64,000 nucleotides of DNA from Bacillus coahuilensis m4-4 (GCF_000171615.1 NZ_ABFU01000060.3:62001-126000), one strand, 5' to 3'; counted from the first letter of the stretch, positions 10,684 to 21,684 are shown. The notes: generated from the sequence alone by a model not told the origin. A program made the numbers and translations.

Positions 10684-11401
10684 ATGAGGAAATGGAATTT
10701 AGTATTCATTTTGTTTTGTTTTTATATTCTCAAGCGCAGCGTGTCAACAAGATACTATTGAACCATATGAAGAAGAGACAATAGGTGGTACTGATCAGCA
10801 AGAAACTGAGAGTGAGAATGCAATAGATGAAGAAAGTAACAAAAGTAATCAAGAGATAACTTCAAATAAAGAAACCGGAGAATCCAATACTACTTACAAT
10901 GAAGAAATAGATAGATCTGGTTATGCATTATTAAGACCAGAGTTAGGTAGTAAGAGACAATTCCAAGAAAACGGAATGGCAATTTTATCGGAAGAAGTAA
11001 TAGCAGAAAATAAAGAATATCTTCAACTTATCGTAACCTTAGGAGGATCTAAGACGACAGAAGTATACAGATGGACTCCTAATGAAATAACGTTAGTCTA
11101 TCAAGACCATTATCAAGAAGGAGACGAAAAAGGAATTCTTGAAAACTTTTCAGGTACAGATTTCGTAGAGCGTTACGTTGGTGAAGATGCAAATTGGGAA
11201 GTAATTGGAGAAGACGTTTCCGTAGAGATAGATGGTAAGGATATGAAAGTATTACAAGTATATCAAGAATCTGATGAAGTTGTAGGACACACCACTAAAA
11301 AAACACGTTATTTCGCTAAAGATAATGGCTTAGTTTTTGAAAGAATAGAAGTGGTTGGAGATCAAGGATATATAAGTGAAATCACAATAGATTTACAATA
11401 A
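10684..11401 (+). CDS. Putative lipoprotein of unknown function, frameshifted in its signal peptide
   Basis: An ATG at 10684 follows a strong AGGAGG site and begins MRKWNLVFILF. One frame over, the sequence reads FIFSSAAC (a lipobox) and continues QQDTIEPYEEE through an acidic Ser/Asn/Glu-rich linker to a folded C-terminal domain ending at 11401. No start codon exists in that second frame upstream of the lipobox, so the two pieces must join. One extra base in the T runs at about 10714-10723 explains the break. The mature lipoprotein would be about 220 residues. I do not recognise the C-terminal domain (about 140 residues, beta-rich by appearance). The gene is flanked by two terminators and is probably a single-gene unit. 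Confidence 0.6.
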
Positions 11402-11403
11402 AA

Positions 11404-11440
11404 TAAAAAGCCTTAGAATAGGTTATTCTAAGGCTTTTCT
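11404..11440. terminator. Bidirectional terminator
   Basis: AAAAGCCTTAGAATA pairs with TATTCTAAGGCTTTT, with A-rich sequence on the left and T-rich on the right. It separates two convergent genes and can serve both strands. Confidence 0.85.
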
Positions 11441-12606
11441 TATAGCTTTACTTTCATAGCATCAATGTATCGCTCGGCGTTTCTTACCCAAGTATAATGT
11501 TCAGAAATAAAGGAACGTGCATTTATTCCAAATAGTTTTCGCTGATCTTCGTTCTGTGTAAGGTATAAGATAGCATTTTTTAATTCTTCGTTAGTATTTT
11601 CTTTAAGTAAGATGCCTGTTTCATTATTTTGAATGAGATCTCGACACTGACCTAAGTTTGGTGCTATTACAGGTTTCCCAATAGCCATGTACTCAAAAAT
11701 TTTGAGTGGAGAAAAGTGAAAGTGTTCAATATGATGATAGGGTGCAATGGCAATATCCATAATATTTAGAGCCCCTGGTATATCTTTATAATCTAAGAAC
11801 CCTGTAATATAAACCTGATCTTTTACTCCTAGCTCGCTAATTTTTTCTTCTACTTTACTTCTAGTTTTACCGTCTCCAACAATAAGTAAGCGAATCGCAG
11901 GGTTTTCTTTCAATAGTTCTGGCATTAGTTCAACTAAACGTTCCATACCGTGCCAGGGTTGGAAGCTTCCCATAAACCCAATTACAGTATTAGCACTCCA
12001 ACTAGTTGTCAACTTAGATAATGAGTGAGGTGGAGGAGTATCTAATTCGAATTTAGTAATATCAACACCATTTGGCGTAACTACTACGTTTGTAGTGTCA
12101 TAACCATGCTGTGAAAAATAGTGAAGTAACTCATTCGAGACCACGGACAGGCTGTCAGCTTTACTAAATAATAATTTCTCTAAAAATGTGGAAATACCCT
12201 TGAAATAATATTTCCCTACTAACTCTCGTTCAAATACAGCTGAAGCATTCACTTCAATCATGACGGGAGTTTTGTATATCCATTTAGCTAATAAAGGAGA
12301 AATATCATAGATAGAATAACGATTAATAATAAAATCGGGATTATGCTCTTTAATTAAGCGTCTAAGGCGCAATAATCGAGGACCATTTAACAAAAGTGAC
12401 TTTATTTCTCTCTTAAAATCTAGAAATCGAGAAGATGGGGGAGTAGGTCCAGTATGCTGTTTCTGTATTTGTTCTTTTGACCTCAACGATAATTCAACTG
12501 GAATGATCGTATGGCCCAATGTTTCCATGCCATGAATAAACTCTTTTGCATGGATTTGTGAGCCTTCTCCAGAGTTCATCCACGAAACATACAAGATTTT
12601 CATCAA
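11440..12606 (-). CDS. Glycosyltransferase, GT4 family (GT-B fold)
   Basis: The 388-residue protein has an N-terminal Rossmann-type half (KILYVSWMNSGEGSQ). Its C-terminal half has the nucleotide-sugar-binding pattern of Glycos_transf_1: a TGFLDYKD loop and then an E-x7-E-like motif (FHFSPLKIFEYMAIGKP). GT4 enzymes transfer a sugar from an NDP donor with retention. The substrate cannot be told from sequence. The start codon overlaps the stop of the polymerase gene upstream by four bases (ATGA), so the two are co-translated. It probably adds a sugar to the repeating unit of an envelope polysaccharide. Confidence 0.9.
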   Translation of the reverse strand: MMKILYVSWMNSGEGSQIHAKEFIHGMETLGHTIIPVELSLRSKEQIQKQHTGPTPPSSRFLDFKREIKSLLLNGPRLLRLRRLIKEHNPDFIINRYSIYDISPLLAKWIYKTPVMIEVNASAVFERELVGKYYFKGISTFLEKLLFSKADSLSVVSNELLHYFSQHGYDTTNVVVTPNGVDITKFELDTPPPHSLSKLTTSWSANTVIGFMGSFQPWHGMERLVELMPELLKENPAIRLLIVGDGKTRSKVEEKISELGVKDQVYITGFLDYKDIPGALNIMDIAIAPYHHIEHFHFSPLKIFEYMAIGKPVIAPNLGQCRDLIQNNETGILLKENTNEELKNAILYLTQNEDQRKLFGINARSFISEHYTWVRNAERYIDAMKVKL

Positions 12607-13994
12607 TTTTTTGTCTCCTTTGATTGTTGCAGATGTTTGTTTCTTAGTAGTCCAACTATAATGTAAAGTATAGCTATCGTTTGTATGTTATACCATACCT
12701 CTGCAACCAGTGCCATAACGAAGTATCCCATTACAGATAAATGTAGGGTCATCGTCATAACCTTACTTCCAATTGGTGACTGAACGTTCTTCTTTATACT
12801 CCATGCTGTTGAGAGATAGAGATATAAATAGAACCCTGCTACAACGATAAGACCAAAAACACCATATCGAGCGAGTGTGTATAGGTAAGAATTATCGGCA
12901 AAGCGCACGAATTCACTTTTCATTGGCCCCGAGCCAAATACTGGTGCAGCTAAGAATTGGTTCCAGTTTAGATCCCAATAGTATTGTCTAGATTTATAAC
13001 TACTTACAGATTCAACAGAATCAGTTATACTATCTCTAAAATTTCTATCATCTGACTCATCATTTTCATCCATTTGATTATCATTTTGTAGAAACGACAA
13101 GTCGATATTTAAATTGGTTGAAATTTGGTTATAGGCATAATTTAAATAATTAATATTTGGTATTAGAATAATAGCTGCAATAATAAACAAACCTATTACA
13201 GTTGCACTTTTTCTAAGAATAGAGGATAGCTTATCAACTCTTGATAGTAAACTAACAATAATCCAATACACTATTAAACCAAATATAGTAATAACGGCAG
13301 TACGAGACGTTGTAAAAAATACAGACACAATGGTTAATAGTAATAAAGGATAAAGGATGATGCTTTTCACCCTATAATTGTAAGCAAGTAGTGATAGTAA
13401 GAAAGAAATAGCAATGACAATAAATGAACCATAAATATTAGGGTTTAAAAATGTACTGCCAATACGTTGTTGATGAGTGATCATCATGAGCAGCTTGTCA
13501 CTAGTTGTATATAAAAGTCCAATATTGTAGTTAATATTTCCAATGTTATAAAATTGTAGAACACCAAAAATTTCTATAATGAAAATGATGATAATACCAG
13601 TTTTAACAATGCCCGTCCATTCTAAATTCAAAGTCTCTTTAGCAATCACATAGAAAGAGAAATATAAAAATATACGATATAATTCTATCATATCCGTTAG
13701 AGATGTATAGACCGGGAAAAAAATGGAACCAAAGATTACGGAGATGATAATTGAAAAAGCGGTTAAACCAGTAAATATAGTTACAGGGTCTTTTTTATAG
13801 GAAAGTGTTTTTTTATTTTGGGAGAGTAGCCAAATGCTATAACAAGTTGTTAAGAAAATAATACCAAGAATAATTCCTTGTCCGACCCAAGAGCCAATTA
13901 AATATCCCGGTGACGGTTTAAATATCAGTAATACAATAAAAAATAATAGAAAAAGGTGATTTTTTTCTATTAAGAACGAATTAATTTTATTCAT
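12603..13994 (-). CDS. O-antigen ligase/polymerase-like (Wzy/WaaL type) membrane protein
   Basis: The 463-residue protein has about 11-12 predicted membrane segments and one large extracytoplasmic loop of about 100 residues (about 285-385), rich in Asp, Asn and Ser. This topology is typical of the O-antigen ligase/polymerase superfamily. In Gram-positive bacteria such proteins usually polymerise lipid-linked repeat units on the outer face of the membrane. It is coupled by a four-base overlap to the GT4 gene downstream. The family has low sequence conservation, so the call rests mainly on topology and context. Confidence 0.75.
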   Translation of the reverse strand: MNKINSFLIEKNHLFLLFFIVLLIFKPSPGYLIGSWVGQGIILGIIFLTTCYSIWLLSQNKKTLSYKKDPVTIFTGLTAFSIIISVIFGSIFFPVYTSLTDMIELYRIFLYFSFYVIAKETLNLEWTGIVKTGIIIIFIIEIFGVLQFYNIGNINYNIGLLYTTSDKLLMMITHQQRIGSTFLNPNIYGSFIVIAISFLLSLLAYNYRVKSIILYPLLLLTIVSVFFTTSRTAVITIFGLIVYWIIVSLLSRVDKLSSILRKSATVIGLFIIAAIILIPNINYLNYAYNQISTNLNIDLSFLQNDNQMDENDESDDRNFRDSITDSVESVSSYKSRQYYWDLNWNQFLAAPVFGSGPMKSEFVRFADNSYLYTLARYGVFGLIVVAGFYLYLYLSTAWSIKKNVQSPIGSKVMTMTLHLSVMGYFVMALVAEVWYNIQTIAILYIIVGLLRNKHLQQSKETKN

Positions 13995-14090
13995 ACATAA
14001 ACTCCCTAAACTATTGATGTTTTATAATTATTTAATTCGTATATTATCACATTAAACGACATTTTTCAGTATTTTTTGAGCAAAATTCAT

Positions 14091-14252
14091 GTGGTCACTG
14101 CTATTAAAGAAAGCAAAAAAAGAAATAAAGATGATTTTGAAGGTGTTTCAGATTTTGAACCGCACTTGAAATTGGAATTATTTACACAGTGCACCTTATT
14201 GATTGTCTATAATACGTATCAATATTTTAGAGATGTATTTTTTGTGCAATAA
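14091..14252 (+). CDS. Possible small ORF, unknown; may be non-coding
   Basis: The 300-base gap between the polymerase and GT2 genes holds a plus-strand frame starting at GTG 14091 (or TTG 14076) and ending at 14252. Its translation (53 residues) looks mildly protein-like, with FEGVSDFEPHLKLEL and then a hydrophobic stretch. There is no clear ribosome site and no recognisable family. It could be a gene remnant or chance. The rest of the gap is AT-rich, with a minus-strand terminator at its right end. Confidence 0.15.
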   Translation: MVTAIKESKKRNKDDFEGVSDFEPHLKLELFTQCTLLIVYNTYQYFRDVFFVQ

Positions 14253-14286
14253 AAAAGACTAAGCTTATAGGCTATATGCTTAGTCT
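14251..14286 (-). terminator. Terminator for the minus-strand GT2 gene
   Basis: AGACTAAGC pairs with GCTTAGTCT. A six-A run on the left side of the plus strand gives the U-run on the minus-strand transcript. It separates the GT2 gene from the downstream polymerase-GT4 pair. Confidence 0.75.
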
Positions 14287-14303
14287 ACCCTAGAAAAATA
14301 AAA

Positions 14304-15111
14304 TTATTTTTTAAAGGTGATCGTGTTCTTTAATCCATCAAGTAAGATTTTGTCTCGATCTTTTATCTTTGTTAAATTTTTTCGCATACAAGGCTAAAAA
14401 TAGGAGTAAACCTTTGGGTGTATTAAACATTCGCTTAAATAGTGGACCTTTACTAATAAACATATTATAGCTTAATTGTGGTAATCCATCTCTTACCTCA
14501 TGGTAGGCAATAATTCTTGGAATATAAGAAATCACATGTCCTCTATTTAACTGATCCATAAGAAAGATATTCTCTTCTCCTGAAGGATATTGTGCTCCTA
14601 AACCAAAACGGGTGTCGAATTCAATATTTTCTTTGCCTACAGAATGAACATCAACGAATATTTCAATAGAAGATTTACTGAATAAATCTCTCCATTGAAC
14701 GGAATGAATTTCATTTTGTACATAGTTTTTTGGATATTCATTTCTAAAAGGGTCGTAAAATTGGAAGCTTAATATAGAAGCCTTCTTATTTTCGAATTGT
14801 TCTGCTATATAAGTAAGAGCATCCTCTACATACCAGCAATCATCATCTGAGAATGTAACATAATCCCCAGATATATGTTTCATCCCAACGTTACGGGCGT
14901 TCGATAAACCTCTTATATCAATTGGAATTTGCTGGTAGTCGAATGAATATTTTTTTAATGTTTGTGAAATCACTTCATGATTTCCTTGAGATACGATAAT
15001 GACCTCAAAATTGGTATAGGTTTGTTTGGTTAGGGAATCAAATAAACGTTCTAATTCTGGAATTCTTGTTCCTAAGGTTGGTAATAGAATAGAGAACTTT
15101 TTTTTTGTCAT
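14304..15111 (-). CDS. Glycosyltransferase, GT2 family (GT-A fold), probably with a late frameshift
   Basis: The N-terminus FSILLPTLGTRIPELE and the aspartate cluster FSDDDCW (Asp89-91) are typical of GT2 inverting transferases. The later GLGAQYPSGEENIF resembles the acceptor-side motif. As sequenced, the frame stops at 14338 after 257 residues. Near its end (AYAKKFNKD) an A6 run on the coding strand allows the other frame. That frame reads NLTKIKDRDKILLDG and so on to a stop at 14304-14306, which looks like a more natural C-terminus. I give the longer extent but am unsure of it. The acceptor sugar is unknown; it is part of the envelope glycan locus. Confidence 0.8.
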
Positions 15112-15235
15112 ACGATAACATCCTTTTCGTATTTGTTAATCATAAATAATTTAGTAGTTCCTTTATATTTTATCGTTTTATTAGTAAATGTAAACCTTAC
15201 GTTTAAATGTTAGGAGGAAAGGGAACTTGATATTT

Positions 15236-15275
15236 AAATGAAAATCAGCCCACACGGTTTCATGTGAGCTGATAA
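15236..15275 (-). terminator. Terminator-like hairpin for the minus-strand CWB2 transglycosylase gene
   Basis: TCAGCCCACA pairs with TGTGAGCTGA, with an A-rich tract on the left (U-rich in the minus-strand RNA). It lies about 10 bases beyond the stop codon of the upstream minus-strand gene. Confidence 0.55.
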
Positions 15276-15283
15276 GGATATTA

Positions 15284-17674
15284 TTATAGATTTGCCAGAA
15301 TAATAGTCTGAATATTAACTCTTGTTTCTTCACTAATTACTTGATTTCCACCTAAGAAATAAGTTGTTGGTATCGATTTAAAAGAACTAGATAACCATTG
15401 CTCCACTGGATAAGCGACCTCGTTAGCTTTTGTAAGAATGATTGGGCCGTTTAGTTTTGCAGCAAGTGGAGAACCTGGAAGAGCATCAATAAATACATCA
15501 CCATTTGCGAATAAAATGTTATCAGGAGAAGCAAAGAATTTCTTTGCTATCTCAATACTCGTACGATATCTATCGCTTCCGGCAATTCGTTCAACTTGTT
15601 TAATTCCAATATCTTTTAATTGTTGTTCTACTTTCCTGGAACAACGCCAGTACTTCCTATAAGATAAACTTTAGCATTCGTATGTTTCTTTAAATACGTA
15701 ATCGTTGTATCTGTTAACCCTTTATCTGATGAAAGTAGAATAGGAGCTTGTAATTTTGAAGCTACAGGTCCTATCGCTAGAGCATCTGGTGAATTTTCAT
15801 TTCCAGTAGCAATAAAAACAGTTTGAACATCCGTAATTTCTTTCGCTATAGCAACGGCTGTCTCATAACGACCTGAACCAACGATTCGTGTTACAGTTGT
15901 ACTAGGTAAAATAGCATTGATTTCTTTTAAGCTTGCAGTGGTAATTGCACTTTCGCCACCTAATACATATATTTTTGTTTGGTTTTAATCGTTTAATAGT
16001 AGTCAGTGTTGTTGATGGTATTGTGTCTTTGTCAGTTAATAATAATGGTGCGTTATATTTGTCAGCTAACACGCTACCAGCAAGACCGTCGATAGACACA
16101 TCACCTCGAGCTAATACAACTACATCTGATGATGTATTCCATCCATAATCAGCAATTAATGAGCTCGTGTTGTATCTAGTGCCTCCAGATAGATCTTGAC
16201 GATAATCAAACAAGTTAATGTTATTTAAATAGGATCCAGCGATATAATAAATTTTACCGGGTTGTGAAGGTAATTCTACTGGATACCACGGGAAGTGGAC
16301 AAGCTTTGAAGGATCATTTTGTATGTCGCCTTTAATTTTGACAGCTTCCCCTTGGCTCAAATAACTATATACATTACTTTTGTCTGATTTAAGATCTGGA
16401 GAAGTTCTTAAACTTACTGATGTTGCACTCACTGTTACAATACTATTCTTCTCTAAGTCATGAGCTGTTTTATGAAATGGGCCTGGGATCGTTAAATTCT
16501 TTTGTTTAAATCGAAGAATACCTTTAGAATCAACATAGATAACACCTTGTAAGACGCTGCTAGGGAAAGGTGTTACTGATATGTGGCTAAATTCTTCTAG
16601 CTTTTTAAAGAACTTTTCCTGATAGGTTTTCCCTGGGTTCGTTAATGGATTATTAATACTTGATATCCCGTTATAGGCAGCTATTGGCCAATACCAATGC
16701 TCTAATATTGTTCGGTCTTGTTCATTAATGGTAGGTAAAATTCCTGCTTTAATGTAACCGTACTTAGCTTCAAGTATTCTAATTCCCTCATCAATATTAT
16801 ACTCAATGTCTGTCATAAGTCTTAATAGCTTATCTTCAGACATGGTTAACGTACCATCTGTAACTTGCATTAAGCCAACGCCTTGTCCATCTAAAGTACT
16901 AATACGTGGATGGCCATCATTGTTATACTGTTGCCAGCTACTTTCTAAGTAAGCAATGGTCTTTAACACTTCAGGTGGAATGTTATGTTCGTATGCTTTC
17001 TTAGTTAAAATGGCATTTAGTTCTTGAGGTGTTGGATTGTTTCCTGTTACCGTTAGAGCTAATTGCTGAACTCTATTTAATCCAGTAAATTCGCTATCAC
17101 TAGTAGTTGTGACTGACTGGAAAGAAGATGATTTCAAGTTGGATGTAGTAGTGTCTAGTAGAGTGACTTTGCTATCTTCAATTGAAAATTGATCTTCCAA
17201 AACATAAGTAGGAGCATAGTTTGCATCACTCTCGTTATACTTGGCATGCTGTACTGTTAAAACATTGTTTTCTACAGTAAGTGAACCTTTCAAGTAATCA
17301 TTAGAGGAATGAACTTTAGTCCAACCATTTTCTTTGAGGGATAAAACATCAAAAGTAAGGACTCGAGCAGTACCATCCAATCGCTTGGTCACAATGGCTA
17401 AAGGGGCAGTTTCTGAGCCGGCTAGAATGATTTGTTCATAAACTCCACCATAAAGCTCGTCAGAAAAAGATTGGTTATTTGTAGTAATTGTGAGGGTAGA
17501 TAGAAACGCATTAGAAGTGTTAATTTCATGACCCTCTAAATTATGCGTACTTGTACCTACTTGTAAATTGACTACGTTTGACTCAGTTGCAGAGGTCGTT
17601 TGGCCATTAATCGACAGAGACGCAAAAATAAAAAGCAAGACAACCAGTGGAAATAGTTTGTTATTCCCTTTCAC
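15284..17674 (-). CDS. Lytic-transglycosylase-like wall hydrolase with SH3 and three CWB2 repeats, two frameshifts
   Basis: The first 590-residue frame has a signal peptide and an N-terminal region of unknown fold (30-200). An SLT-type domain follows at about 215-345, with a probable catalytic Glu244 (AYLESSW) and the GVGLMQVT motif. A bacterial SH3 domain (about 405-480) precedes the start of CWB2. The frame is lost at a T5 run (15972-15976). One base fewer restores KIYVLGGESAI. A second break near 15632-15636 (VVPGK, then VEQQLKDIG) needs one base more. The restored protein has three CWB2 repeats and ends at 15284. It would cleave the glycan strand of peptidoglycan while bound to wall polymer. 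Both breaks lie in or next to short homopolymers and are probably sequence errors. Confidence 0.8.
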
Positions 17675-17871
17675 TAACTTTACCTCCTAAATTCCTAATT
17701 TCATAGTTGCAGTAGCAATATGTCTGACTTTGTCAAATTACAGAACTAAGTATATCATAGAATGATAGAATTGTAGTTAGTCATTTTTTTCAAATTCCTG
17801 TAAAATAGTGAAAAGGTCACGGTTCATTTGTTAACTTTTTTTTGTAATAAGAAATTGTAACCTATTAGTAA

Positions 17872-17899
17872 ATTGTTTTTCGGGTAATTGTGATATAAT
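17872..17899 (+). promoter_or_regulatory. Putative sigma-A promoter of gtaB
   Basis: The -10 TATAAT at 17894-17899 has a weak TTG-type -35 (ATTGTT/TTGTTT) 15-16 bases upstream. The gtaB start codon is 45 bases downstream. Confidence 0.5.
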
Positions 17900-17943
17900 A
17901 AGCTTTAATTCAACAAACTAAAAATATTTATTGAGGTGTTAAT

Positions 17944-18807
17944 ATGACTGTAAAAAAGGCTATTATTCCTGCCGCAGGGCTAGGAACACGCTTTTTGCCA
18001 GCTACAAAAGCACAACCAAAAGAGATGTTACCTATTGTCGATACGCCGACAATCCAATACATAATTGAAGAAGCAGTAGCTTCAGGAATTGAAGATATTT
18101 TAATTGTTACTGGTCGAGGAAAACGTGCTATTGAGGATCATTTTGATAAAGCATTAGAATTAGAAGAAATGTTAGAAGCCAAAGGAAAGTTTGGTGAGCT
18201 AGAACAAATTCAACGCATTTCTAACCTTGCTGATATCCATTATATTCGCCAAAAAGAACCTAAAGGCTTGGGGCACGCAATTTGGTGTGCTCGTAAATTC
18301 ATTGGGAATGATCCATTTGCTGTCATGCTAGGGGATGATATTGTTATGAGTGAAACGCCATGCCTAAAGCAATTAATTGATAAATATGATGAGAAAGGTG
18401 CTAGTGTTATTGGTGTTCAAGAAGTACCTGATCATGATGTCTCCAAATACGGTATTATCGATTCAGGTATTGAGGTAGAGACGGGACTTTATTCTGTTAA
18501 TGGTTTAGTTGAAAAACCAGCAATAGAAGATGCACCATCTCGTATGGCCGTAATGGGAAGATATGTGTTAAGTCCTTCTATATTAGATATTCTTGAGACA
18601 ATTCCTCCTGGAAAAGGAAACGAAATTCAACTGACAGATGCTTTGCAGGAACTTACAAAGCATGAAGACATTTATGCTCACATATTTTCTGGACGCCGAT
18701 ATGATATAGGGGATAAGTATGGATTCATTCAAGCAACAATTGAATTCGCCTTAAAACGTCCTGATTTAGAAGGACCTCTTCGAAAGTGGTTACGAGAAAT
18801 CATTTAA
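17944..18807 (+). CDS. gtaB: UTP--glucose-1-phosphate uridylyltransferase
   Basis: The 287-residue protein carries the GalU/GtaB signature: the nucleotide loop [19 protein letters not shown] at 10-28, then VEKP and the C-terminal sugar-binding segment. It makes UDP-glucose from UTP and glucose-1-phosphate in the cytoplasm. UDP-glucose is the donor for teichoic acid glucosylation, glycolipid anchors and polysaccharides. Length matches B. subtilis GtaB (292). The ribosome site is weak (GAGGTG). Its position directly before a glycosyltransferase and a flippase suggests it feeds the polysaccharide locus around it. Confidence 0.95.
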   Translation: MTVKKAIIPAAGLGTRFLPATKAQPKEMLPIVDTPTIQYIIEEAVASGIEDILIVTGRGKRAIEDHFDKALELEEMLEAKGKFGELEQIQRISNLADIHYIRQKEPKGLGHAIWCARKFIGNDPFAVMLGDDIVMSETPCLKQLIDKYDEKGASVIGVQEVPDHDVSKYGIIDSGIEVETGLYSVNGLVEKPAIEDAPSRMAVMGRYVLSPSILDILETIPPGKGNEIQLTDALQELTKHEDIYAHIFSGRRYDIGDKYGFIQATIEFALKRPDLEGPLRKWLREII

Positions 18808-18955
18808 TTGGAATAGGACTTGTTTATATAGCATTGTTTCTTATTTATCATAATTGATAGTGATTCTTTAATCTAAAAACTGCTTGAAGCTATTTCGTTT
18901 CATTTAGAAGCAGGTTTCATGACCGAAAATAATAATGAATGTATAGGATCGGGAT

Positions 18956-18990
18956 AAGGGTGACACGCTTACTTTGAGGTCACCCTTTTT
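18956..18990 (+). terminator. Intrinsic terminator between gtaB and the GT2 gene
   Basis: AAGGGTGAC pairs with GTCACCCTT, followed by TTT and then ACCC. A weaker hairpin (near 18877-18917) lies before it in the 228-base gap. Confidence 0.7.
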
Positions 18991-19035
18991 ACCCGTTTAG
19001 TTATACTTTGTACTTGAAGGAAAGGGAGTTACGAC

Positions 19036-20169
19036 ATGATTGAACTACTATTATGGTTCTTTATCGTATTAATTGTCTATATTTACGCAGGGTATCCAAT
19101 TGTATTGAAAATTTTAGCAAAGCTTGTAAAGAAACCTATTCAAAAGGATATTCATTATACACCAAAGGTTACGTTATTCATTGCAGCTTATAATGAAGAA
19201 AAAGTGATTGGCAGTAAACTTTTAAATTCAGTTAATTTAGATTATCCAAAGGAACAGTTTGAAGTGATTGTTGTATCAGATGACTCATCTGACCGTACCA
19301 ATGAAATTGTAGAAGAGTATTCAGCAGCCTATCCATTTGTTCGCTTAAACGTGGTAAAAGGAAGAAAAGGAAAGACGGCAGCATTAAATAAAAGTGTTCA
19401 TTTAGCTACTGGCGAAGTACTGGTTTTTTCAGATGCAAATTCAATGTATAAAGAAGATGCAATCAAATCTCTTGTTCAATATTATGCTGATGAGCAAGTA
19501 GGTGGGGTATGTGGTGAATTACGATTACTCAATTCTACAGGTTCTTCAATTGGGGAATCTGAAGGGGCTTACTGGAAGTATGAAAAACTACTAAAGGAAT
19601 TAGAAACTGCTACTGGTACTTGCATTGTGGCAAATGGTTCAATCTATTCATTACGTAATGAACTTTTTCAAGAAATGAATCCCAATGTGGGAGATGACAT
19701 GCAAAATCCTCTAATTGTCATTAGACAAGGAAAACGCTTTGTTTATGAACCTCTTGCAGTCACAATGGAAGAGACTTCTCCTCACTCAAAGGAAGAATTT
19801 GGTCGAAAGGTTCGTATTGTAACAAGAAGCTTTACTGGAATTATGAGTTATTTCCCTATGCTTAACCCATTCAGTAATTTTGAATTTTTCTTTAAGTATA
19901 TGTCACATAAATTCCTACGTTGGTTAGTTGCTTATTATATGATTGCAGTATTTGTATTAAATCTTTTCTTGTTAGATCAGCTAACTTATCAAGTGTTGTT
20001 TTGTTTGCAACTTATATTTTATTCCCTTGCCTTCTTAGGGAAATTTACAAAAACCAAAATAACCTATATTCCTTATTATTTCTGTTTAGTAAACTATGCC
20101 GCGTTAAAAGGTACCCTGCGTGCATTAACTGGTAAGCGCCAAGCAACTTGGAATCCTACTTCTAGATAG
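19036..20169 (+). CDS. Membrane glycosyltransferase, GT2 family
   Basis: The 377-residue protein has one N-terminal membrane helix (residues 2-24), a GT-A domain and C-terminal membrane helices (about 295-360). The GT-A motifs are FIAAYNEE, SDDSSD (81-86) and the D-x-D-like FSDANS (131-136), then GDDMQNP. The layout resembles processive or single-transfer GT2 enzymes that act on lipid-linked acceptors at the membrane. GKRQATWNPTSR at the extreme C-terminus is a common ending in this family. It lies 30 bases upstream of the flippase gene and probably shares its transcript. Its product is unknown. Confidence 0.9.
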   Translation: MIELLLWFFIVLIVYIYAGYPIVLKILAKLVKKPIQKDIHYTPKVTLFIAAYNEEKVIGSKLLNSVNLDYPKEQFEVIVVSDDSSDRTNEIVEEYSAAYPFVRLNVVKGRKGKTAALNKSVHLATGEVLVFSDANSMYKEDAIKSLVQYYADEQVGGVCGELRLLNSTGSSIGESEGAYWKYEKLLKELETATGTCIVANGSIYSLRNELFQEMNPNVGDDMQNPLIVIRQGKRFVYEPLAVTMEETSPHSKEEFGRKVRIVTRSFTGIMSYFPMLNPFSNFEFFFKYMSHKFLRWLVAYYMIAVFVLNLFLLDQLTYQVLFCLQLIFYSLAFLGKFTKTKITYIPYYFCLVNYAALKGTLRALTGKRQATWNPTSR

Positions 20170-20199
20170 TGGGGTTCCTTCTATATAAAGGAGAATTAT

Positions 20200-21646
20200 A
20201 TGAGTCAGTTTTCAAAACAAATGCTCGGTGGTATGAAGTGGACAAGTATGTCTATGGTGGTAAATACTGTGGTCCAGTTAGTTCAATTTGCCATTCTTGC
20301 TAGGCTATTGTCGCCAGCCGATTTTGGACTTATGAGTATGCTTTTGGTTATAATCGTGTTTTCACAAGTGTTTTCCGACGTTGGGGTATCCTCTGCTCTA
20401 ATCCATTTCCAAGATGCTTCTAGAAAACAATTATCCACACTGTATTGGTTGAATATTATAGCAGGTTGGACAATCAGTGTACTAGTGTATTTATCTTCAC
20501 CCCTTATTGCAAACTTTTATCAGGAGCCAAGACTTGAGCAATATGTACCCTATATTGCCATCATTTTCTTAGTTACCCCTTTTGGTCAGCAATTTCAGTT
20601 CTTGCTCCAAAAAAAATTACGCTTTAATACGCTTGCAAAAATTGAAATTGCTTCAATTGTAACTGGAAGTACGTCTGCTATCCTACTCGCGTTTCTTGGC
20701 CATGGTGTCATGAGCTTAATAGTAGGACAAATTGTAACGAATAGTGTCAAGTCTATATTAAATGCAGTTAGAGGTTGGAAAGAGGCTCCTCCTTTGCTTT
20801 ACTTTAACTTCAAAGAAGTGAAGCACTTTCTGTCTTTTGGGGTATTTGAAATGGGTTCAAGATCAGTGAATTATGTTTCTTCGAATATGGATTATTTATT
20901 AATTGGTCGCTATTTAGGACCAGAAGCATTAGGTATATATACACTGGCTTATCAGCTCATTACCATTCCTGTGACAAAAATCAATCCAATTGTCACGAAA
21001 GTAGCTTTTCCAGTCTTTTCTAAAAACCAACATGACCACCCTACTTTACAAAAAGGGTTTACTCAAATTAGTCAATTATTATCTTATGTTACAGTACCGA
21101 TGTTAATTGGTTTAATGGCAACAGCAGATGTGTTGGTTCCTGTAATATTTGGTAACGGGTGGGAAGCAAGTATTCCTGTTGTACAGGTATTAGCTGTTTT
21201 AGGAATATTACGAGTACTAATGAACCTGAATGGTAGTATTCTTTTAGCAAAAGGTAAAGCGAATATTGCGTTTTTTTGGGTATTTAGGTATCGCAATCCT
21301 TAACGGTATCTCTTTTTACTTAGTTGTTGATAAAGGGGTTTTAGCAGTAGGGGTCGCTTATGTATTAATAAGCACACTAAATTTTATTGTTGGACGTTTC
21401 TTATTAAGGTATCTAATATCATTAAACATAAATGAGTATCTGACTGCAATTGCTAAACCATTTCTATTATCCATTGTTATGGGGATATTGGTTTATGGTC
21501 TGTACTTTTTGGTCAACCCTTTATCTATATCAAATATACTATTATTGGGATTATTGATTGCGATTGGGATTCTTATCTATTTAATCGAAGTAAGATTATT
21601 TGCTCCTGTTATTATTAAAACAATAATAAAGAAACTAAAAACGTAA
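20200..21646 (+). CDS. Polysaccharide flippase (TuaB/Wzx type, MATE-like), interrupted by one frameshift
   Basis: The sequence is membrane-rich throughout. The N-terminal SQFSKQMLGGMKWTSMS and the motif LSPADFGLMSM are typical of the lipopolysaccharide-biosynthesis/TuaB flippase group, which moves lipid-linked oligosaccharides across the membrane. The first frame stops at 21303. A T7 run at 21271-21277 with one T fewer gives AFFGYLGIAILNG and continues in the second frame to 21646, for about 481 residues in total, as expected for the family. A frameshift in the middle of a perfect family fit is most simply a sequencing error. It is preceded by an AAGGAG site and is probably cotranscribed with the GT2 gene. 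Confidence 0.87.
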
Positions 21647-21684
21647 ATAAAGCCCTGAGCATCAGCGCTCAAGGCTTTATTTTA
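21646..21684. terminator. Bidirectional terminator between the flippase gene and tagO
   Basis: AATAAAGCCCTGAGC pairs with GCTCAAGGCTTTATT, with T-rich sequence following on both strands. It lies between two convergent genes. Confidence 0.85.

Noticed and set aside
15438-15662. Plus-strand frame of 74 codons opposite the transglycosylase gene
   Set aside because: It is the mirror image of CWB2-coding sequence on the minus strand; similar mirror frames occur opposite other CWB2 regions (for example 19-228, 57628-57936).
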